A stretch of DNA of 57,729 nt from an uncultured Prevotellaceae bacterium (GCA_947303855.1 CAMYZO010000008.1:1-57729), one strand, 5' to 3'; counted from the first letter of the stretch, positions 34,192-42,890 are shown. Notes: generated by a model from the letters alone, not told the origin. Translations and numbers: made by a program.

Positions 34192-34244
34192 GTTCCTGAT
34201 TTTGTGTGTACCTTTGCACCCACAAAATCGGGAACATTTTTTTT
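34192..34244. terminator. Hairpin plus T run with the GH5 promoter in its loop
   Basis: Arms GTTCCTGATTTTGTG (34192-34206) and its complement at 34221-34235 pair over 15 bp with one mismatch, followed by ATTTTTTTT. This is a good intrinsic terminator for reading from the LUD gene. The 14-nt loop contains the TACCTTTGC promoter box of the next gene. Transcripts starting there lack the left arm and cannot form the hairpin. Confidence 0.7.
34209..34217 (+). promoter_or_regulatory. -7 promoter box of the GH5 gene
   Basis: TACCTTTGC, 27 nt before the ATG at 34245. No TTTG is seen at the standard distance. The location supports start 34245 rather than an upstream in-frame start at 34206. Confidence 0.7.
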
Positions 34245-36320
34245 ATGAGACGAACAATCCTTTTTCTTCTGGCCCTGCTCAGTCTGACGGTAGCAGGCCA
34301 AGGTGTCAAGCCCCTGCCCACGCTTCATGTGGAGGGCCGCTGGCTGGTCGATAACCATGGCAACCATGTCGTGTTGCACGGCGTGATGGACACGCCGAAC
34401 ATGTACTTCAACGGCGACCGTTGGGGAAATTACTGGCAAGGTGTGCGGTACGATGCCAATGGTGCCAATAGGTGCCTGGCCTATTTCGAAAAGCTGTTTG
34501 CAGGCATGGAGAAAGCCAAGTGTACGGTGTTCCGCCTGCACCTGGACCCCGCCTGGACCAACGACCCTAACAAGCAGTTCACCAACGGCGGCCAGGAGGA
34601 CGATATATCGTGCTTTAGTTCTGCCCGTCTGAAGACCTTTCTGAACTCACTCTACTGGAAGCTCATCGAGAAGGCCATGAACCACGGCATGTACGTCGTG
34701 GTGCGCCCGCCGGGTGTCTGCCCCAAGAGCTTGAAAGTGGGCGATGCCTACAACCAGTATCTGATGACGGTCTGGGATATCTTCTCGCAGCATGCCAATG
34801 TCAAGAAGTATGCCGGACAGGTAAGCATTGAGCTGGCCAACGAGCCTGTGTCGCTGACGAATGCCCAGGGACAGGAAGACCCCCGGGCACTGCACGACTT
34901 CTTCCAGCCCATCGTCGATAAGATTCGCGCGAACGGCTTTACCGGCATCATCTGGGCTCCCGGCACGGGCTGGCAGGCTAACTACACAAGCTATGCTGCC
35001 TATCCCATTGAGGGCTACAATATCGGCTATGCCGTACACGACTACACGGGCTGGTATGGCAGCAGCGATGCCAACCCCAGTCCGGAGGTGAAGATTAACA
35101 CGTTTCACCAGCAGGTGCCGGTGGTCGACACCAACCCCATCATCATCACCGAGGTTGACTGGAGTCCGGAGAAACCGGGTGCCGAGGGACATTACAATGA
35201 GCATGGCGACTGGGTGGTGCCCAACTACGGTACATGGTCAACAGGGTCTACGTCGAAATGGGGCAAGGCCTTTAAGGCTTGTCTCGACCATTTCGGCAAT
35301 ATCTCAATGACGCTCTCCGGCACCGGCTGCCTGCTTGACATCGACCGTCTGCTGAAGGATGGCAGCGTGGTGCCCGCCTTTGGTGGTCTGGAGGAGGCTT
35401 GCGGCAAGGCCTGCATGGACTGGTATGCCGACTACTACCAGGTAGACTGGCCACATGCCGACGACGAGGTGCAGAGCGACGAGTCGCTAACAGCTGTCTC
35501 GCTCACCGCCCCTGCCGAGGAAGTCGAGGTCATGGTGGGCAGCAACACTGCCGTCAACCTGAATGCCACCTTCCAGGATGGTCATGTCCGTGAGGTGACA
35601 GCCCTGGCCACCTATGAGGTGGATGTTCCCGATGTGGTCAGCATGGCCTACGGACGGCTACGGGCACTGAAAGAGGGCGTGGCCCGTGTCACTGCTACCT
35701 ATACCGATGCCAAGGGCAACCGTTTGACGGCCTCTTACCGTGTGCGTGCCACCTTCTTCCCCTTTGCCTCGCAGTTCATCAGTACGTCGCTCTACTCTGA
35801 GGGGAAATACAATCCGGCTACCCATGCCTTCAGCCCAGGCCAGTACGGACAGATGGGGTGGCAGTATGGTGGCGGCATCGACATGTCGGGCTATAAGTAT
35901 CTGGTTGTCAAACTGAAGAGCGCACCCGCCAACGCCCATCTTAACCTGTTTACAACTCCCAGTATCTGGGGCGACTGCTGTGGCACTCCCGATTTCGGTT
36001 CCAAGAAGCAGATTGTGGTCAACCTGAAGACTGCTAAGTACACCTCGGGCGGCAAGACCGGCCAGCTGCTTGATACAAAGAATATCTTTATCGTATCCTT
36101 CTGGTCAAATTTCGGTACTATCATTGTCGATGATATGTATCTCACCAATAACGACGATTACAGCCGCGAGGGCGCTACCGCCATTGATGGCGTACAAGCC
36201 AGCCCCACGGCAGTTCCCGGCACCCACGTCTATGATCTGAACGGTCGGCGCATCAACTCCGCTGGCAGCCTGCCGCCGGGTGTCTACATCCGCGACGGCA
36301 AGAAAATCGTTGTCAGATAA
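34245..36320 (+). CDS. Secreted GH5-like glycoside hydrolase with Ig-like and CBM-like domains
   Basis: 691 residues from ATG 34245 (MRRTILFLLALLSLTVAGQ signal). The barrel contains acid/base Glu200 in ELANEP and nucleophile Glu303 in IIITEVDW, as in clan GH-A family 5 (cellulase, mannanase or related). From about 410 a BIG2-like domain follows (VSLTAPAEEVEVMVGSNTAVNL...YGRLRALKEGVARVTATYTD). A carbohydrate-binding-like beta-sandwich and the C-terminal tag YDLNGRRI...PGVYIRDGKKIVVR complete the protein. It probably acts at the surface on a beta-glucan or mannan; the subfamily cannot be told by eye. Confidence 0.87.
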   Translation: MRRTILFLLALLSLTVAGQGVKPLPTLHVEGRWLVDNHGNHVVLHGVMDTPNMYFNGDRWGNYWQGVRYDANGANRCLAYFEKLFAGMEKAKCTVFRLHLDPAWTNDPNKQFTNGGQEDDISCFSSARLKTFLNSLYWKLIEKAMNHGMYVVVRPPGVCPKSLKVGDAYNQYLMTVWDIFSQHANVKKYAGQVSIELANEPVSLTNAQGQEDPRALHDFFQPIVDKIRANGFTGIIWAPGTGWQANYTSYAAYPIEGYNIGYAVHDYTGWYGSSDANPSPEVKINTFHQQVPVVDTNPIIITEVDWSPEKPGAEGHYNEHGDWVVPNYGTWSTGSTSKWGKAFKACLDHFGNISMTLSGTGCLLDIDRLLKDGSVVPAFGGLEEACGKACMDWYADYYQVDWPHADDEVQSDESLTAVSLTAPAEEVEVMVGSNTAVNLNATFQDGHVREVTALATYEVDVPDVVSMAYGRLRALKEGVARVTATYTDAKGNRLTASYRVRATFFPFASQFISTSLYSEGKYNPATHAFSPGQYGQMGWQYGGGIDMSGYKYLVVKLKSAPANAHLNLFTTPSIWGDCCGTPDFGSKKQIVVNLKTAKYTSGGKTGQLLDTKNIFIVSFWSNFGTIIVDDMYLTNNDDYSREGATAIDGVQASPTAVPGTHVYDLNGRRINSAGSLPPGVYIRDGKKIVVR

Positions 36321-36357
36321 TGGTTACATGGGTACGGCGGGGGCTACCTCTGTATCA

Positions 36358-37872
36358 TCAGTATTTCTCACGCCTCATGTAGCGCAGCAGGAAGCGGACG
36401 TCGGACTCCTTTTCCTGATAGGTGCTATTCTGACAGAGTTGGTCGTCAGTAAGGATTTCGGGCAGATAGCCGTGGTCGAGCATATAGAGCATGGCACCCG
36501 TGCCGATGCTATCATCGTTCCATAGCATCTCGACGGCCTCCTGCCGGGCAATATCCTCGTCGTAGAAAGGATTGTCGGGAGCGGCTATGCAGGGCGTAAA
36601 GCCGAAAGTGAACTGCAGAATGCCCTGTGCGTCGTTCTCGTCGATGAACATCATGATGGGCTGACCGGCGTAGCCGCTGCTGGCAAGGAAATCTGTTGCG
36701 CCCTCTACGTACATCATGTTGTTCTTCAGATAATCCTCCGCCTCCTTCTTCCCTGCGAAAAAGAGCATCTGCTTGCCGCCTGTGCGCTCCAGATACCACT
36801 TGGCGTCGGCTATAGTCAGACCCTTTGGTATATAGTCGGACGCCTTTTCGCATATCTGCTTCCAATGGGTCTCATCATGCTTGAACGGCATCATCGCACC
36901 GTTCATGTGCCACGCCCCTTGATAACTGACAAAGGTTGCTGTGCAGGCATCATATTGTCTCAACTGGCTGTCGGTGAGTGTGATCTCTTCGCGTGCCAGC
37001 TGTAGCCTGCGGCCGTTTGTATGCTCCATGTATAGCGTCTTGCCGTCGGCAGAGACGGTGTACTTGTATGCACCTGCCGGTATTCGTTCTATGGCTTCCA
37101 TGTCGGCAGCTGCCTCTGTCATCTTTCGTGTGCGCATCAGTTCTGCCAACCAGTCCTTTGCATACAAGGCCAGCGGCCCCACTCTGTACTGGAAGATAAG
37201 GTTCATGATGGATGCATGGAAACGCATAGATTCGTTCATAGCGTCACTGAGAGATGCTGTCTCATCTATCATTTTCATCAATAGTTTCTCGGCATTCTCG
37301 CTGCGCGTTATATAGCTGTTGAGGCTTACCCAGATGAGGGCAGGGCGCATGGCGAGGAAATCCTCCGTGGCTGTGTGCAGCAGTTCGTTGATGTCATCCA
37401 CCAGCTGGCTGTTGACGGGAGCGTTCTCAAACATGCTATCCAGACGTTTAAAGGCAATCTGTGCCATACAGTCAAATTCTTGGATTTCCGGCTTCCACCA
37501 GATGTCGTCCATCTCAGTTGCAGCGTTCCATATCAGGTAGCGCACGGCCATCATACTTGGTTCGTCGGGGTAGTACTCCTCATCGGCATCGTGATACATA
37601 GGCACGGGCCAACCGAACATCTTTTGGCAGAGGGTGGAGAACATGCGCCATTGTCCGCTGTCGGCCACGACATCCTCCATATAACTGGCTAACGAGACGG
37701 CTGTATAGCGCAGGATGACCGCCGTGTTCTCCCCTAAGTCTATGTGGGCTTTCCAGAAGTCGTTAAGTAGTTGGTTGGCCAGTTGCACATAGAAAGCGTC
37801 GGTGCGGTGTGCCCGCTGTCCGGGGTGTGAGTGGCACAGGTCGGTGGCCACAATTCTGTTAGGTTTAATCAT
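36358..37872 (-). CDS. DUF3843 family protein
   Basis: 504 residues. The N-terminus KPNRI...DAFYVQLANQLL resembles DUF3843, a Bacteroidota family of unknown function, and the early part has a YxxDEPSMMAVRYLIWN segment. The protein is largely helical, with no signal peptide or catalytic motif I recognise. The last third has more beta content. Its ATG overlaps the stop of the Nudix gene by 4 nt, so it is the last gene of a helicase-Nudix-DUF3843 unit. Confidence 0.7.
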   Translation of the reverse strand: MIKPNRIVATDLCHSHPGQRAHRTDAFYVQLANQLLNDFWKAHIDLGENTAVILRYTAVSLASYMEDVVADSGQWRMFSTLCQKMFGWPVPMYHDADEEYYPDEPSMMAVRYLIWNAATEMDDIWWKPEIQEFDCMAQIAFKRLDSMFENAPVNSQLVDDINELLHTATEDFLAMRPALIWVSLNSYITRSENAEKLLMKMIDETASLSDAMNESMRFHASIMNLIFQYRVGPLALYAKDWLAELMRTRKMTEAAADMEAIERIPAGAYKYTVSADGKTLYMEHTNGRRLQLAREEITLTDSQLRQYDACTATFVSYQGAWHMNGAMMPFKHDETHWKQICEKASDYIPKGLTIADAKWYLERTGGKQMLFFAGKKEAEDYLKNNMMYVEGATDFLASSGYAGQPIMMFIDENDAQGILQFTFGFTPCIAAPDNPFYDEDIARQEAVEMLWNDDSIGTGAMLYMLDHGYLPEILTDDQLCQNSTYQEKESDVRFLLRYMRREKY

Positions 37873-38255
37873 ATTTTTGTCTTTAGTCTTTCAACAACAT
37901 ATTTATCTGCAGGCAACCACTTTACGCTATCCAATCCTTCTTTCATGAGCCATTTGGCAGCCTCGTGCTCGTTCAGGTGCAGCGCTTCCGTCAGCAAGGA
38001 GCAGAGGTAGCAATGCATCGTCAGGTGAAACTTCGGATAGTCATACTCCACCGTACAAAGAAACTCATCCACGCAAATCTCCGTCGACAGTTCCTCGCGA
38101 ATCTCCCGTTTCAGCGCCTCCTCCGGCGTTTCCCCAGCCTCCATCTTCCCGCCAGGAAACTCCCACCAGTCTTTCCAATCACCATACCCTCGTTGGGTGG
38201 CGAATATTTTATCTCCTTTTCGAATAATCGCTGCAACTACTTCTATATGTTTCAT
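37869..38255 (-). CDS. Nudix hydrolase (MutT/CTP pyrophosphohydrolase-like)
   Basis: 128 residues. The Nudix box is complete: GGKMEAGETPEEALKREIREEL (Gx5Ex7REuxEE). Start IEVVAAIIRKGDKIFATQRGYG and end VKWLPADKYVVERL match the MutT/NudG branch, which hydrolyses 8-oxo-dGTP or modified CTP. It overlaps the helicase stop (TAATG) and the next gene (ATGA), so all three are probably translated together. Confidence 0.93.
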   Translation of the reverse strand: MKHIEVVAAIIRKGDKIFATQRGYGDWKDWWEFPGGKMEAGETPEEALKREIREELSTEICVDEFLCTVEYDYPKFHLTMHCYLCSLLTEALHLNEHEAAKWLMKEGLDSVKWLPADKYVVERLKTKI

Positions 38256-41200
38256 TATCCTACTGCCATTTTCTGGGCCTTATCTAAGATAAAGCCTGGT
38301 ATGTGATTCCGCATAGCCCAAGTAATCGTCATGGGCTTGTCTCCATGTGATTTGACGTAATCTACTAGTCCTAAGCAATAATAAGGTGAAGTAAAACCAT
38401 AGGCATCCACCTTGTGTTCTCTGACGAACAATAAGAACTTCCGTCCATTCGCTTTTTGCTCCACATAGCGTCGTCCTGAATTCTGATGGCTGGCGCTGTT
38501 CTGCGATTGCCAATTGAACAAGGCCTCGTTGATGGCGTAATCTTCGTATTGCGTACTTGGCGAGAAATCCTTGTCACTCTTGTTAAGCGTTACCCAAAGC
38601 AATTCTGTGTTAATATCGTCTATACTCAGACATCCACTTTGAGGGATAGCACCAGCCTTTTCGGCAGTACGCCTGCCAAATATGGTAAGCTGTTCCTCAC
38701 GGGTATAACAGCCAAACAATTCTATGACGTTGTCTGCGCCAAGTTCTGCAATAGGTTTCGTTGAAATCATCAAATGCTCTGACAGATACTGAATAATCTG
38801 ACGCAGTTCATCAACGAATAACGAATACGAACCAAACATCTTCAGGCCTTCATCAATATTGGCGAATCCAAAGTTGTCTATCGACTTGGCATACAAATCG
38901 TAGTAGAGCATCAAGGCGAAAGTGTTGTTCTTGGCATTATGCTCATACTCGAAGCCGTTGTCTATCAGTTTACTGATAAAACCGAGATACCTGACGGAAT
39001 TCACATGAATAAGGCGTGACATATTCTTCTCGAACACCTTAGTGAATTCATCCGCAGGATAGCTCAGCATGCCAGCCTCTCGCAAGAGAGCATTCCAGCA
39101 TCTGGTTTTGTAGATGACGCGAATATCCAAATCGAATTGTGCCAAGAATGTTGGAAGATTCAAAGGTTTATCGTTATTCACTCTGAACTGGCGTACCTCT
39201 TGAACTAAGCGGCGCAGGTTGAAGATGGCCGATTTGATATTGCTGATGATGTACTCACGAGCCAACTTGTCCATTGTGATGGTACATCCGCGAGGCAGCA
39301 TCGTGAAACTCTCTGCCACAGCACCCTTGAGGGCTGTCGTGGTGACATTCTTCGACTTTGGAATCAGCGCCCTGAAACGGCTCTCATAGCTATAGTTCAC
39401 ATGAGCTTGTGCCACGAAGTCGAGCACCGTCAGACACTCCTTATCAGGTGCAAGGCGCAGGCCACGACCTAACTGCTGCAGGAATATCGTGAGACTCTTT
39501 GTGGGGCGCAGGAACAGCACGGTATCAATCTCTGGAATGTCGACACCTTCGTTATAAATGTCAACCACACAGAGGTAGTTAATCTTCTTGGCTCTGAACT
39601 GGCTCAGAATCTCTTCACGACGTTCCAAGTCGTCATTACCAGAAAGCATGGCGGCGCGATAGCCTGCTAAACACAATCCGGCAGCCACATCACGGGCATG
39701 ATCGAGTCTTGCACAGAAGCATAGCGCACGGCAACCATGTTCATCTGACAGATAGCGTGGCAGCGACTCTGTAATCAGTCTCAGCCTGTCCTTTGTGTTC
39801 AATTTCCTCACCAACTCGTTTTCATCGTATCCGCCCTGCGTCCAGGCCACATGACTGAGGTCTGTTGTTCTGTCACCTACACAGAAATATTGGAAAGGCG
39901 AAAGCAGCATGTTGTCGATGGCCTCGGGTAAACGCAACTCCGCTGCTATGCGTTGGTTGAAGTTCGACAGGTTCACGCCATCAGCGCGCTCAGGGGTAGC
40001 TGTCAGACCTATCAGAATCTTGGGTGCGAACAGGTCGAACACCTTCTGATAACTTACAGCCTCACTATGATGGGCCTCGTCCACCACAATATAGTCATAG
40101 TAGTCGGCTCCACACCTGCGGAATGTGTCAAGATTGGAATTGAACGACTGGATAGAGATGAACAGGTGGCTCAGGTCTCCAGACGCGGAAGGTCTGTGGT
40201 CGCCTACCCATAGTTCGCCAAATGTGCTGTCATTCAAGACGGAACTGAATGTGTTGATAGACTGCTCCAGGATTTCTTTTCGGTGGGCCACAAAAAGCAG
40301 CCGGTGCTGCTGATTGGCATCATGGAATCGTTTGTAGTCGAAGGCAGCGATAACCGTCTTTCCTGTACCTGTAGCGGCTACAATCAGGTTCTTGTTGCTG
40401 TGATGTATCTCACGTTCAACGGTCAGCTTGTCGAGAATAGCCTTCTGATGGGGCAGCACATGATACTTCTGAAGAACGCGCCCAACGCTTCTGTTGACCT
40501 CATTCCGCTCTGAAATAGCCGCTACAAATCGGTCGTAGTCGTAGTCCTCGAAATTGTCGCTGTTCCAGTAGGTGTCAAAAGTGGCAAGGGCTTTTTGAAG
40601 GATATGCGGATTCTCCTGATTGGTGATACGCATGTTCCACTCTAAACCCTTGGTCAGAGCTGAACGAGATATGTTTGAAGAGCCAATGTAGGCTGTATTC
40701 ATGCCACTCTCCCTGACAAATATATAGGATTTGGCGTGCAGACGGTCTAAGTCGCAATTATACGACACCTTGATTTCTACTTTGTTAGGTGCAAGTTGTT
40801 TAAGGAAGTCCACCGCCTTAGGCTCGCTGACGCCCATATAAGTTGTTGTGATGAGCTTCAACTTGGCATTTGGCTTGGCAAGGAACTCACGTAGGGCATT
40901 CTCGAAGATTCTGACACCTGAAAACCTCACGAATGCCACAATCCAGTAGGTTTCGTCGGCAGTCTGAATGTCTCGCTCTATCTCAGCATCAATCGAAAGG
41001 TCTGTATTACTGCCCGTAAACAGGTTACTGACGGTATAGCCTGAAAGCGGACGCATCGTTACGCGTTGCTTAGCCTGTTCCTTAGTAAGCCCTGCCATAT
41101 CGACAATACCACTCAGCAACTCCTCCTGATTTGTCAGTAGCGAATCATCGATATTGCATTGCCAGTTCTTATCGATGTAGTTCAGTATGTCGTTGATAAA

Positions 41201-41404
41201 CTGAAATCTGCCATCAAGCGACTCAAAGAGTGAGTCGTCAGAAAGCAGACTATTGATAATCTTCGCAATATAGTTCGTCAGCAGCTTTGGCGCCTCTCCA
41301 GAGTCTATGCTGTCCGTAAAGACATACTTATCCGACAGAGCCTCCAACTTCTTCTTCAGAGCCTCATATATCAGCGTTTCATAAATGCCAGACTTCAGTT
41401 CCAT
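38255..41404 (-). CDS. SF2 helicase with N-terminal PLD-like domain and C-terminal DUF3427
   Basis: 1049 residues. An N-terminal phospholipase D-like nuclease domain is seen at about 120-290 with the motif LHAKSYIFV...YIGSSNIS (HxK...N/S). A DEAD/DEAH motor follows: VAATGTGKTVIAA (Walker A), VVDEAHHSE, LTATPERADG, and the second half with VVDIYNEGVDIPEIDTVLFLRPT and QQLGRGLRLAPDK (motif VI). The last ~330 residues are the DUF3427 region. This architecture is common next to a Nudix gene and in defence-rich DNA. Function is unproven; DNA repair or anti-phage action are both possible. The base composition is less GC-rich than in flanking housekeeping genes. Confidence 0.9.
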   Translation of the reverse strand: MELKSGIYETLIYEALKKKLEALSDKYVFTDSIDSGEAPKLLTNYIAKIINSLLSDDSLFESLDGRFQFINDILNYIDKNWQCNIDDSLLTNQEELLSGIVDMAGLTKEQAKQRVTMRPLSGYTVSNLFTGSNTDLSIDAEIERDIQTADETYWIVAFVRFSGVRIFENALREFLAKPNAKLKLITTTYMGVSEPKAVDFLKQLAPNKVEIKVSYNCDLDRLHAKSYIFVRESGMNTAYIGSSNISRSALTKGLEWNMRITNQENPHILQKALATFDTYWNSDNFEDYDYDRFVAAISERNEVNRSVGRVLQKYHVLPHQKAILDKLTVEREIHHSNKNLIVAATGTGKTVIAAFDYKRFHDANQQHRLLFVAHRKEILEQSINTFSSVLNDSTFGELWVGDHRPSASGDLSHLFISIQSFNSNLDTFRRCGADYYDYIVVDEAHHSEAVSYQKVFDLFAPKILIGLTATPERADGVNLSNFNQRIAAELRLPEAIDNMLLSPFQYFCVGDRTTDLSHVAWTQGGYDENELVRKLNTKDRLRLITESLPRYLSDEHGCRALCFCARLDHARDVAAGLCLAGYRAAMLSGNDDLERREEILSQFRAKKINYLCVVDIYNEGVDIPEIDTVLFLRPTKSLTIFLQQLGRGLRLAPDKECLTVLDFVAQAHVNYSYESRFRALIPKSKNVTTTALKGAVAESFTMLPRGCTITMDKLAREYIISNIKSAIFNLRRLVQEVRQFRVNNDKPLNLPTFLAQFDLDIRVIYKTRCWNALLREAGMLSYPADEFTKVFEKNMSRLIHVNSVRYLGFISKLIDNGFEYEHNAKNNTFALMLYYDLYAKSIDNFGFANIDEGLKMFGSYSLFVDELRQIIQYLSEHLMISTKPIAELGADNVIELFGCYTREEQLTIFGRRTAEKAGAIPQSGCLSIDDINTELLWVTLNKSDKDFSPSTQYEDYAINEALFNWQSQNSASHQNSGRRYVEQKANGRKFLLFVREHKVDAYGFTSPYYCLGLVDYVKSHGDKPMTITWAMRNHIPGFILDKAQKMAVG

Positions 41405-41419
41405 GTTTCTGAAATATAC

Positions 41420-41766
41420 TCAAATAAAGCTTAGGTACATCACATCTGTGTCAGGATCACTCTTTTCCAAATATTCCTTTAAGAGCTTGATCATTTCTTC
41501 TTGTGGACATTCCATGTCTTCTATACGTTTAGCTATTTCTTCTTTTTCTTCTTCATCTTCAAGAGAATCCAATGAACTGATTTTATCTATCATCATCTCC
41601 CAATGCTCTTTCATGACTTCGAATCTCAGGTCTTTCTCTTCACCTGTGTATTGAGCACCACAAGCTGAGAGAAGAGCATGAAACTCAAGAATCTTCCAAT
41701 TGAAAGCCTCGATGTCTGCGTATTCTATAATGTATATTTCTTAGCTACATTTAGTCTGTATCCCAT
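41420..41766 (-). pseudogene. Frameshifted small gene of unknown function
   Basis: From ATG 41766 the frame encodes MGYRLNVAKKYTL and then meets TAG. One nucleotide out of step, a frame continues from the same point with EYADIEAFNWKILEF, then HALLSACGAQYTGEE, and ends KSDPDTDVMYLSFI at 41420. Together they would make a coherent acidic helical protein of about 115 residues. A single-base loss (or two-base gain) near 41724-41728 explains the break. The intact C-terminal piece alone can start at the ATG at 41614. I do not recognise the family. It lies 15 nt upstream of the helicase gene. Confidence 0.6.
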
Positions 41767-41901
41767 GTTTGTCTTACTTAATTATGACTTGACCTTATCA
41801 AGGTCTTGATTCATATTGTATATCGTTTTCTCTAATCTTCTATATAGCTAAAAGTTATTTGTCCGATTTACAGTAGCAGGCTTAGCCTCTACTTGGACGC
41901 T

Positions 41902-41910
41902 GCAAAGGTA
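41902..41910 (-). promoter_or_regulatory. -7 promoter box upstream of the frameshifted gene and helicase operon
   Basis: The minus strand reads TACCTTTGC, 136 nt upstream of ATG 41766. No promoter is visible closer to the helicase, so this may drive the whole 36358-41766 unit. Confidence 0.55.
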
Positions 41911-41959
41911 CTCATTATTTTTGAGAATAATGTGCTTACAGGGTAAATTTACACATGTT

Positions 41960-42250
41960 TTAATAAAAGCGCCCGTAGCTGACAGCGGGCTCTACGCGTT
42001 TGGGCATATCGCCCGTGAAGATATGGAGCATACCCTTGGCGAAGCGTACCTTCTGGTCGCTGCGATACATGGAGCAATTGTCAGTCGCCACACCTTCAAA
42101 GTGCGGATTGACGCATCGGCAGGTGCTGGCGGTATTGGGCACGTATTGCCCTACCTGCCATCGCAGGCACTGGGTGCGCAACGGGCATTGGTCTTGATAA
42201 CATACGGTGTAGCCTTCTTTGGCTTTCTCAATCAATAATTCTTTTTCCAC
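41960..42250 (-). CDS. DUF6078-like protein, probably shortened at the C-terminus
   Basis: 96 residues with a Cys-rich start: CYQDQCPLRTQCLRW and TCRCVNPHFEG, then CSMYRSDQKVRFAKGMLHIF. The spacing resembles DUF6078, a Bacteroidota family with cysteine pairs that may bind metal. Known members seem longer at the C-terminus, and this one stops at AVSYGRFY, so it may be truncated. It stands alone between repeat-rich DNA and the frameshifted gene. Confidence 0.6.
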   Translation of the reverse strand: MEKELLIEKAKEGYTVCYQDQCPLRTQCLRWQVGQYVPNTASTCRCVNPHFEGVATDNCSMYRSDQKVRFAKGMLHIFTGDMPKRVEPAVSYGRFY

Positions 42251-42291
42251 TTTTGGGGTTTTTGTCGTTGTTTATGATTGTCGTTTTCCTA

Positions 42292-42441
42292 TGTGGTGAT
42301 AAGTTCCTAATTCAAGTGCTGTTGTTCAGACCACCCCTAACCCCTCCTAACTTAGGAGGGGAAATTAACAGTCTAACCAATTCCCCTCCTGAGTAGGAGG
42401 GGCAAGGGGTGGTCTGAACGATGTCATGACTTATCACCACA
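42292..42441. repeat. Nested palindromic repeat, 150 bp
   Basis: Outer arms TGTGGTGATAAGT (42292-42304) and 42429-42441 are perfect 13-bp complements. Inner arms GTTCAGACCACCCCT (42324-42338) and 42405-42419 are perfect 15-bp complements. Within these, two AGGAGGGG-type hairpins remain. The inner arm resembles the GTTCAGACCCCCAT arm of the ruvX-def repeat at 50400-50475. Confidence 0.8.
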
Positions 42442-42457
42442 CAGAATTTCATTTTTA

Positions 42458-42753
42458 CCCTCCCTTGGTCCCGTCACAGGTCTCAAAGCCCTATGTACAA
42501 AGGACTCAGGGCAGGGGAGAGAGAATGATTGTCACTCCCGTCTCCCTCCCGTTTTCACTCCCGACCGTTCACCTTGTTGGTGTTTTTCTCGTGTTATCCA
42601 TGACTCCATTTTCACCCAAATTTTCGCCTATAAAAAAAGTGAGTGACGGCCATCAAAAATGGGAGGGAGAGGGGAGGGAGAGTGAATGTCCCTCCCGTGC
42701 CTTCAGCCCTTTGTACATCGGCATTTGAAGGGGTTGACGTGACCAAGGGAGGG
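42458..42753. repeat. 296-bp inverted-repeat element
   Basis: Perfect 13-bp terminal arms CCCTCCCTTGGTC (42458-42470) and 42741-42753, with C-rich tracts on the left (CTCCCTCCC) mirrored by G-rich tracts on the right (GGGAGGGAGA). No ORF of interest. Its size and layout resemble the 289-bp element at 18042-18330, though the sequences differ. Confidence 0.7.
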
Positions 42754-42823
42754 ACATTTTCGAATCCGCTGCATTTTTCGTGTACTCAACAACTTGTTCT
42801 CAGTTTGCCGTAACTAAACACCC

Positions 42824-42878
42824 AGTCCGAAGGCAGCAAACTCTGAGTCCGAAGGCAGCAAACTCGCAGTCTGCAAGG
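42824..42878. repeat. 22-bp tandem repeat, 2.5 units
   Basis: AGTCCGAAGGCAGCAAACTC at 42824 and again at 42846, followed by a partial AGTCTGCAAGG at 42868. There is no spacer variation as in CRISPR. The rest of 42754-42890 shows nothing else. Confidence 0.8.
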
Positions 42879-42890
42879 ACGAACTAGACG

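Noticed and set aside
42824..42878. Possible CRISPR array
   Set aside because: The units are directly joined without spacers and there are only 2.5 of them; no cas genes are present.
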